Assembly (NCBI GenBank): GCA_030152105.1
Contig: JASLIH010000018.1
Coordinates: 1-20,809, forward strand
Length of the DNA: 20,809 bases
Source of the DNA: Actinomycetes bacterium
Lineage (GTDB): Bacteria; Actinomycetota; CALGFH01
Direction of reading: 5' to 3'
Position 1 is the first letter of the stretch. Each line of letters begins with the position of its first letter. Both the position numbers and the translations under genes were made by a program. Below are positions 7,802 through 13,203 of this stretch, piece after piece. Under the pieces are notes generated by a model. That model did not search any database, was not told where the DNA came from, and saw only the letters and a list, made by a program, of their open reading frames with translations.

Positions 7802-7849
7802 TGAGGGAACGAACCCCCTCACCCTGACCAGGCGGACCGGATGCGGTCC
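7802..7849. terminator. Two small hairpins between convergent genes
   Basis: TGAGGG (7802-7807) pairs with CCCTCA (7816-7821), and GGACCG (7834-7839) pairs with CGGTCC (7844-7849) around a 4-base loop. They fill the spacer between the stop of the rightward PAS-GAF-ANTAR gene and the stop of leftward cheR (7853). A shared bidirectional terminator is the simplest reading. Confidence 0.5.
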
Positions 7850-7852
7850 TGA

Positions 7853-9721
7853 TCAGCTGGCCGCCGGCTGCCCGTCGGGTTCCTCGACCACCACCACGAT
7901 CACCCCGCGGATTGCCTTGTCGTTGGTGATCAGCGGGCTGCAGGTGACCCGGCAGGTCACTGATTTGCCGCGCCGGTTGACGGCCTGGACGACTGTCGAC
8001 TGGCTGCCGTTGTCGCCGCTCAGCGCCTGTCGGAGGGCCGGCTGGACCTGGTCGACAGGCAGGCCGATGTCCAGGTTCAGGAAGCTTCTGCCCTGAACCT
8101 CCTCCTCGCGGACCCCCCACAGGTCCTCGATGCCGTGGTTCCACACCAGCACCCGGAGCTCCGGGTCGAGGACGGCCACGGCGCCTCCCAGGCCGGCCCA
8201 GATCGACTCGAGAAACTCGGTGAGCTGGTGGAGCTCCTGGGTGCGTTGGGCCAGCTCGTCGTTGATGGTCTGCAGCTCGTCGTTGGTGGACTGCATCTCC
8301 TCGTTCATCGTCTCGAGCTCTTCGTTGGTGGACTGCAGTTCCTCGTTGGTCGTCTCCAGCTCCTCGACCGTCGACTGCAGCTCCTCGTTGGTCGTCTCCA
8401 GCTCCTCGTTGGTCGACTGGAGCTCGGCGTAGGCGTCCTCCAGTCCCCGGTTGGCCTGCTCCAACTCGTCCTTGAACCGGCGCGAACGGGTCACGTCGGC
8501 GAAGCTGATGCTGGCACCGAGCAGCACCTGGTTGTCGTCGACCAGGGGCAGGATCTGCACCTCCAGGTGGGCGACCTCGCCGGAGACGGTCGGCCACTCG
8601 ACCTCATGGATCGGCGACGGGCGCCGGTCCATGTAGACCTGCTGGATCCTGGAGCGGAGCTCCAACGGCCGGTAGGAGATCTCAAGATCCTGGAACGGCC
8701 GGCCGACGTCGTCGGGCCGCAGGTTGAACAGTGCGCGGGCCCGGTTGTTGGCCATCATCAGGAAGCCGGCGGCGTCGACCACGATCTGGGCCCCGGGGTT
8801 CGCTTCCAGGGCGGCGTTGCGGATCCGCTCCTCGCGCGGCTCCGGCTGGCCGATCTGCCGCTCGCCCGCTTCGGTGAGGACCATCAGGCGGTCGCGCAGG
8901 GTTGCCCCCGGGACCTTGCGGAACACCCGGCGTTTGAGGTCCACCGAGCTGAACAGGTTGGAGTGGGCCAGCAGCATCTCGGCCTTGCCGAGCATCAGGT
9001 ACCCGCCCTCGCGCAGGGCGAAGCTGAAGCGGGCCAGTACATGGGACTGGGTCTCCGAGTTCAGGTACATGAGGGTGTTGCGGCTGGTCAGCAGGTCGAT
9101 CCGGGAGATAGGGGCATCCTGGATCAGGTCATGGCGCCCGAAGATGACCGACCGGCGCAGGTCCTTGGAGAAGACGTAGCCGTCCCCGTTGCGCTCGAAG
9201 TACCGCTCGAGCAGGTCCGGCGGGACCCCCTCGACGTGCTTGTCCGAGTACCGGGCGAGGCGGGCCTGGTTGAGCGCCTCCTCGTCGACGTCGGTGGCGT
9301 AGATCTTCACCCGCTCGCGAACCGTGTCGGCTCCCAGCGCCTCGGCGGTCACCATGGCCAGCGTGTACGCCTCCTCACCGGAGGCGCAGCCGGCGCTCCA
9401 GATCCGGATCGGCCCCCCGCCGCGCTTGTCGGCGGCCACCCGCGGCAGGATCTCCTCCCGCAGGTACTCCCAGGTCGGCGGGTCCCTGAAGAAGCCGGTC
9501 ACGTTGATCAGGATGGTGTTGAACAGCTGGGTGAACTCCTCGGGGTCGACCTCGAGGTGGTCCAGGTAGCTCAGGTAGCCGTCGACTCCGACCACCTGCA
9601 TGCGCTTGTCGATGCGGCGGCTCAGGCTGGCCCGCTTGTAGCCGGTGAAGTCGAACCCGCGGCTGCGGCGCAGGTAGTCGAGCAGGAGTTCCAGATCCTG
9701 GTCGGTCTTCGGCTCAGCCAC
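7853..9721 (-). CDS. cheR: CheR-type methyltransferase with two PAS domains and a heptad coiled coil
   Basis: 622 residues from GTG 9721, which overlaps the cheB stop in GTGGCTGA (8 bases shared), indicating coupling. Residues 1-272 are a CheR methyltransferase that uses S-adenosylmethionine to methylate glutamates on a partner. It has the small N-terminal helical domain, the SAM motif W-S-A-G-C-A-S-G-E-E (108-117), T-S-R-N-T-L-M-Y (212-219) and G-Y-L-M-L-G-K-A-E-M-L (240-250). A PAS domain (about 300-410), an eight-heptad coiled coil (434-489) and a second PAS (about 510-612) follow. This matches the CheR half of CheB/CheR-PAS hybrid sensors, in which the long coiled coil carries signals between domains. 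There is no histidine kinase or receptor nearby, so the methylation target is unknown. Confidence 0.92.
   Translation of the reverse strand: MAEPKTDQDLELLLDYLRRSRGFDFTGYKRASLSRRIDKRMQVVGVDGYLSYLDHLEVDPEEFTQLFNTILINVTGFFRDPPTWEYLREEILPRVAADKRGGGPIRIWSAGCASGEEAYTLAMVTAEALGADTVRERVKIYATDVDEEALNQARLARYSDKHVEGVPPDLLERYFERNGDGYVFSKDLRRSVIFGRHDLIQDAPISRIDLLTSRNTLMYLNSETQSHVLARFSFALREGGYLMLGKAEMLLAHSNLFSSVDLKRRVFRKVPGATLRDRLMVLTEAGERQIGQPEPREERIRNAALEANPGAQIVVDAAGFLMMANNRARALFNLRPDDVGRPFQDLEISYRPLELRSRIQQVYMDRRPSPIHEVEWPTVSGEVAHLEVQILPLVDDNQVLLGASISFADVTRSRRFKDELEQANRGLEDAYAELQSTNEELETTNEELQSTVEELETTNEELQSTNEELETMNEEMQSTNDELQTINDELAQRTQELHQLTEFLESIWAGLGGAVAVLDPELRVLVWNHGIEDLWGVREEEVQGRSFLNLDIGLPVDQVQPALRQALSGDNGSQSTVVQAVNRRGKSVTCRVTCSPLITNDKAIRGVIVVVVEEPDGQPAAS
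8255..8422 (-). repeat. 21-bp tandem DNA repeat encoding eight coiled-coil heptads in CheR
   Basis: Eight consecutive 21-base units encode residues 434-489 of the CheR protein in the pattern L-Q/E-S/T-T-N-E-E. Within the unit the core T-N-E-E recurs five times, once each as V-E-E and M-N-E-E and with N-D-E in the last two. This repeat is a known signature of the linker between PAS domains in CheB/CheR-type sensors. In DNA terms it is a true tandem repeat and could change copy number by slippage. Confidence 0.9.
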
Positions 9722-10859
9722 CGGTCCCCTCCGTCGAGGACGGCGACTCCGACGGCCGGTGCTCGGCTGGCCACGCGGTGGCGAGGCTGCCCCGATCCAG
9801 CAGCAGGTTGCGGACCAGCCGGGCGGCCTCCTGGGCCTCGGTCGCCTGTTCCTCGAAGCGGGTGGCCGTGATGGAGTGCCCGCGGCGCCGGGCCGGCTCG
9901 GCCAGCCTCCTGGCCAGGGCGGCCCGCTCCTCGAGCGTCCGCAGGGCGATCCACAGCGCCGCCTCCAGGGCCTCGCTCTGCTGGGTCAGGAGGCTCTCGG
10001 GCGACCAGGCGTGGCCGACCCGGCAGCGGTACCGCCGCAGCCCCTCGGCCTGGATCTCCCAGAGCACGCCGTTGCAGTCGGGACACGAGAACCCCGAAGG
10101 CTCACCCGGGTGCTCGCCTTCCATGGCTTCCAGTGAGAACCCCGCCACCTCGACCTCCACCTTCATCCCGGTTGACACCGGACCGGGAGGTTCCCCAACC
10201 GACTCGGCGGTCAATCGAGCCAGCAGGTCCCCCATGGACGCGACCCCGAGGACATGGTCGACCTGGACGTGCTCGAGGGCGCTGCCCGGCATACCAGGGT
10301 AGAGCGCGTCTTTTTCCTCCTGAACCACCGCGACACCGCCGCGGGACTTGATGGCCAGCAGCCCGGCCGTCCCGTCGTCGAGCGCGCCCGACAGGACCAC
10401 CCCGATCACCCTGCTCGCGTACTCACGGGCGGCGCTGCGGAACAGCGTGTCGACGGCGGGCCGGTGACCGTTCTCACGCGGCCCGCGCGTGAGGTGGACA
10501 TGGCCGCTCCGTAGCAGCAGGTGGTGGTCGGGGGGCGCGACGTAGATGCGTCCGTTCTCGATCGGCTCCCCGTCCTTGACGTGCGTGGCCGTCAGCGGGC
10601 CGTGCCGGCTCAGGATGTCCGGAAGGGCGCTGGTCCCGGTGGCCGGCAGGTGAAGCACCACGAACACGGGCGCTGGGAGGTCGGCCGGTAGCGAGGCCGC
10701 CAGGCCCACGAGCGCTTCCACGCCGCCGGCCGAGGCGCCGACGACCACGATGTCATGGTCGGGAATGGATGGCCTCCTGGACGCTGAAGATCTGGGTTGG
10801 CGCCGACGCCTGCCCGCCGACCGCCGGTTTCTCGGCTGGGCTGCCGCTGCGGCCATCAT
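9714..10859 (-). CDS. cheB: CheB-type methylesterase with C-terminal zinc-ribbon-like domain, no receiver
   Basis: The frame opens at two ATGs (10859 and 10856; 381 residues) without a clear ribosome binding site there. The conserved protein begins only at I-P-D-H-D-I-V-V-V-G-A-S; see the separate entry at 10764 for an alternative ATT start. The CheB esterase/deamidase domain spans about 33-215 and keeps the triad: Ser43 in G-A-S-A-G-G, His70 in V-V-L-H, Asp161/162 in S-G-A-L-D-D-G. No receiver domain precedes it, so it is not controlled by a CheA phosphotransfer in the usual way. A C-terminal C-P-D-C ... R-C-R-V-G-H-A-W region (about 260-290) looks like a zinc ribbon, as in stand-alone CheB of many actinobacteria. 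It hydrolyses glutamate methyl esters made by the coupled CheR (inferred). Confidence 0.88.
   Translation of the reverse strand: MMAAAAAQPRNRRSAGRRRRQPRSSASRRPSIPDHDIVVVGASAGGVEALVGLAASLPADLPAPVFVVLHLPATGTSALPDILSRHGPLTATHVKDGEPIENGRIYVAPPDHHLLLRSGHVHLTRGPRENGHRPAVDTLFRSAAREYASRVIGVVLSGALDDGTAGLLAIKSRGGVAVVQEEKDALYPGMPGSALEHVQVDHVLGVASMGDLLARLTAESVGEPPGPVSTGMKVEVEVAGFSLEAMEGEHPGEPSGFSCPDCNGVLWEIQAEGLRRYRCRVGHAWSPESLLTQQSEALEAALWIALRTLEERAALARRLAEPARRRGHSITATRFEEQATEAQEAARLVRNLLLDRGSLATAWPAEHRPSESPSSTEGTGG
10764..10778 (-). promoter_or_regulatory. AGGAGG ribosome binding site 6 bases before an in-frame ATT in cheB
   Basis: On the minus strand a perfect AGGAGG (10778-10773) lies 6 bases ahead of an ATT codon (10766-10764), which is codon 32 of the long cheB frame. 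From there the protein would begin I-P-D-H-D-I-V-V-V-G-A-S, where CheB homologues typically begin with Met at that exact point. The ATG pair at 10859/10856 lacks a comparable site. ATT is a rare but known start codon, so this may be the true start; it would give 350 residues. If it is only chance, the AGGAGG encodes Arg-Arg. Confidence 0.4.
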
Positions 10860-11009
10860 GCGCGCCCTGGCGCTTCGCCGTCCACGCTCCTAGGGTCAAC
10901 CCATCCCCGGCCATCCGCGTCGAGGGCCAGGTCCTGTTGGCAGTCGGCCGCGTTAGGCGGTCCCCGGAGGGGGATAGATCACGCACGTGCCCCAAGTGGA
11001 AGGCCGGCG

Positions 11010-12269
11010 GTGAACTACGAGACCTTTCTGGAGGATCTGCACGCCGTGCGCGACCGCGCCGGCCGGTTCCGGCAGCGGATGGACAGTCCGGAGTCGGTCG
11101 ATGCCGCCCTGACCGAGGCGCTCCAGGAGCTCGACGTAGCCCTCGAGGAGCTGCGGGTCACCGAGGAAGAGGTCCGGGTCCAGCACGACGCGGTGCACGA
11201 GGGCCTTGGGCCGGTCGAGGCCGAACGGGAGCGCTTCCAGTCCCTGTTCCATCTCGCCCCGGTCGCCTACCTGGTCACCGACCGGTTCGGCGTGGTCCGC
11301 CAGGCCAACCTGCGAGCGGCCGAACTGCTCGGGGTCGGTGGCCAGTTCCTGGCCGGCAAACCGCTGGCATCGTTCGTCGACGGCGAGGACCGCCGGCGGT
11401 TTCGCGAGCGGCTGGGTCGGCCGGACCGCTTGGAGTCCGCGGAGGAGTGGCGGGTACGGCTGCGTCGAGGCGACGCCGGGACCGTCCGGGTGGCGGTGTC
11501 GGCGGGCGTCGACCGTGACGACGCCGGCGCGGTCCGGGAGCTGCGGTGGCTGCTACGCGAGCTTCCAGGTGCAGGCACCCGCGACCGCCAGGTCCCCCCG
11601 CCACCAACAACAGGGGGGGTGATGTCCGCCGTCGACGACCTGGCCGGGGCGCTGCACGAGGTGGTGGCCGCGGCGGCGCTCCTGCTGGGGGCCGACGGCG
11701 CCGGGGTGATGCTGGCCGACCAGGCACGCGCCCTTCGCTGGGTCACGGCCACCGGCGAGGCCGAGCGGACCTTCGAGCGCGCCCAGCGCGATCTTGGGGA
11801 AGGGCCCTGCATCGACGCGTTCCTCCTGGACCAGGTGGTATGGACACAAGATCTCCAGGTCGACCCACGGTGGCCGAGGCTGGGACCGGCCGCGCGCAGC
11901 AACCGGGTCCGGGGCGTGCTCTCGGCGCCGGTCAGCCTGGCCGGGCGGGTTCTCGGCACGTGCAACGTCATCACCTGGACCCCTCGCGCCTGGACCGCCG
12001 CTGACAACAAGGCGATCGGTGCCTTCGCGACCGTGGTCGGCCGGCTGCTCGGGGTGACCACCGAGGCCCGCCACAAGGGTGATCTGGTCACCCAGCTGCA
12101 AGGCGCGCTGGACTCCCGCATCCTGGTCGAGCAGGCCAAGGGAGTGCTGATGGAACGCGACGGCCTCTCCGACCTGGAGGCCTTCGACCGGCTGCGCCGT
12201 GAGGCCCGGTCGCGGTCGAGCACGATCAACGAGGTGGCCCGCGAGGTCATCGCCAGCCGCGCGCCGTAG
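11010..12269 (+). CDS. PAS-GAF-ANTAR regulator (paralogue B)
   Basis: 419 residues from GTG 11010, chosen because GGAAGG lies 6 bases upstream; the frame extends to 10797 but that part lacks support. Coiled coil at about 30-80, PAS at about 75-185 (A-P-V-A-Y-L-V-T-D-R-F), a Pro/Thr/Gly linker (195-203), GAF at about 205-350 (G-P-C-I-D-A-F), and ANTAR at about 363-415 (V-E-Q-A-K-G-V-L-M, E-V-A-R-E-V-I). It is a diverged copy of the gene at 6485-7801. The linker is coded by C6 and G7 runs (11594-11599 and 11613-11619), and an in-frame ATG at 11622 directly precedes the GAF domain. It reads away from cheB across a shared divergent spacer and probably forms a unit with the STAS-HATPase gene 124 bases downstream. 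Confidence 0.9.
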   Translation: MNYETFLEDLHAVRDRAGRFRQRMDSPESVDAALTEALQELDVALEELRVTEEEVRVQHDAVHEGLGPVEAERERFQSLFHLAPVAYLVTDRFGVVRQANLRAAELLGVGGQFLAGKPLASFVDGEDRRRFRERLGRPDRLESAEEWRVRLRRGDAGTVRVAVSAGVDRDDAGAVRELRWLLRELPGAGTRDRQVPPPPTTGGVMSAVDDLAGALHEVVAAAALLLGADGAGVMLADQARALRWVTATGEAERTFERAQRDLGEGPCIDAFLLDQVVWTQDLQVDPRWPRLGPAARSNRVRGVLSAPVSLAGRVLGTCNVITWTPRAWTAADNKAIGAFATVVGRLLGVTTEARHKGDLVTQLQGALDSRILVEQAKGVLMERDGLSDLEAFDRLRREARSRSSTINEVAREVIASRAP

Positions 12270-12277
12270 ACGCTCCG

Positions 12278-12293
12278 TCGAGGCCGCCCTCGA
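12278..12293. terminator. Small perfect hairpin after paralogue B
   Basis: TCGAGG (12278-12283) and CCTCGA (12288-12293) enclose a 4-base loop, 8 bases after the ANTAR gene stop. No T-run follows. It may be a weak terminator that the ANTAR protein itself could act on, or simply a stable mRNA end. Confidence 0.4.
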
Positions 12294-12330
12294 ACCGCCG
12301 CCTCCGGCTTGTCTGCCCGCGGAAAGCATG

Positions 12331-12368
12331 CCCGAGCCTGCGGGGCTACCCTGGGGACCGGTTCCCCA
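12331..12368 (+). promoter_or_regulatory. Candidate tandem-hairpin ANTAR RNA target upstream of the STAS-HATPase gene
   Basis: CCCG/CGGG (12331-12334 with 12341-12344) closes a 6-base loop AGCCTG. After 7 bases, TGGGGA/TCCCCA (12352-12357 with 12363-12368) forms a second hairpin; opening its innermost A-T pair leaves ACCGGTT. ANTAR proteins recognise two adjacent hairpins with hexaloops having A at position 1 and G at position 4. Here loop 1 has A1 but C4, and loop 2 has A1 and G4 only in a shifted pairing. A promoter-like TACCCT overlaps at 12347-12352, which is an alternative reading. Low certainty. Confidence 0.25.
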
Positions 12369-12393
12369 TCGCGCCCGGTGAGGAGCTTGGGGG

Positions 12394-13134
12394 TTGCCGA
12401 TGGACATCCAGCGTCACACCCAAGACGGCTGCCTTGTGGTCGCCTTCGCCGGAAGCATCGATCTGTTCAGTGCCTCCCGGGTCAAGCGCGCCCTCCTCAA
12501 GGAGCTCAACCACCACCCCTTCGCCCTGGTCTGCGACTTGAGCGGCATCCACACCCTGGACCCTGTCTGCGCGAACGTGTTCGCCACCGTGGCCAACCAC
12601 CCCTCCAGCCGCTGGCCCGACACCAACTTCCTGCTGTCCGGCGCCCGGCCGCCAGTGGCCGAGATCCTCGGCCGGCTGCAGGTGCCGCACTCTCTGCACC
12701 TGTACGCCAACGTCGAGGAGGCCGTGGACGCGGCCGTCGCGCGGCCGCCGTACCTTCGCGACGAGCTGCTGCTGGCACCGATTCCGACGGCAGCGGCCGT
12801 GGCGCGGGTGTTCGTGCGGGACGTGTGCCAGTACTGGCAGCTCGCCCTCCCGGACGAAACGCTGCTGGTCCGTGCCGTGCTGCTGGCCAACGAGCTGGTC
12901 ACCAACGCCGTGGTCCACGCCCACACCGACATCCGGCTGCGGCTGGAGCTGCGCGGCGACCGGTTGCACATCGGGGTTCGCGACGGCGACCCGCGGCTGC
13001 TGCGCCTGGTCACCCCGCCACCCGAGGCGGAGGGAGGGCGCGGGCTGTGGATGGTCGAGCAACTCTCCCAGGCCTGGGGGGTGCACCCTCATCCCTCTGG
13101 CGGCAAGGTCGTATGGTGCACCCTCAACCTGTGA
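12394..13134 (+). CDS. STAS-HATPase fusion (anti-sigma antagonist plus anti-sigma kinase type)
   Basis: 246 residues from TTG 12394, which is 8 bases after AGGAG; ATG 12400 (two codons in) is the alternative but is 14 bases away. Residues 4-115 are a STAS domain like SpoIIAA/RsbV. Residues 130-246 are a GHKL ATPase of the RsbW type, with N-box E167-L-V-T-N171, D197-G198 and G-G-R-G-L (214-218). In partner switching, RsbW-type kinases bind a sigma factor or other target and phosphorylate a STAS partner on serine. Here both are one polypeptide. The STAS phosphorylation site, normally D-S-S-G, reads D56-P-V-C59, so the serine is missing. No sigma factor or phosphatase gene is in the window. It lies downstream of the ANTAR gene in the same direction. 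Confidence 0.85.
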   Translation: MPMDIQRHTQDGCLVVAFAGSIDLFSASRVKRALLKELNHHPFALVCDLSGIHTLDPVCANVFATVANHPSSRWPDTNFLLSGARPPVAEILGRLQVPHSLHLYANVEEAVDAAVARPPYLRDELLLAPIPTAAAVARVFVRDVCQYWQLALPDETLLVRAVLLANELVTNAVVHAHTDIRLRLELRGDRLHIGVRDGDPRLLRLVTPPPEAEGGRGLWMVEQLSQAWGVHPHPSGGKVVWCTLNL

Positions 13135-13203
13135 CGACCACCTTCTAGGGGCAGACCAGAGGCGGTCGGGGCTCCGAACGCGGGAGGACCACAGGAGGTG
13201 CCG

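Noticed and set aside
6413..7822. Leftward open frame of 469 codons opposite PAS-GAF-ANTAR paralogue A
   Set aside because: It has no recognisable domain and is Gln/Arg/Gly-rich; the + strand frame has three clear domains.
8255..8422. Regular 21-base repeats considered as a CRISPR or intergenic repeat array
   Set aside because: The repeats are contiguous without spacers and lie in frame within cheR as coiled-coil heptads.
8135..9871. Rightward open frame of 578 codons opposite cheR
   Set aside because: The opposite strand encodes an intact CheR-PAS-PAS protein with recognised motifs; the rightward frame mirrors the heptad repeat as a low-complexity run.
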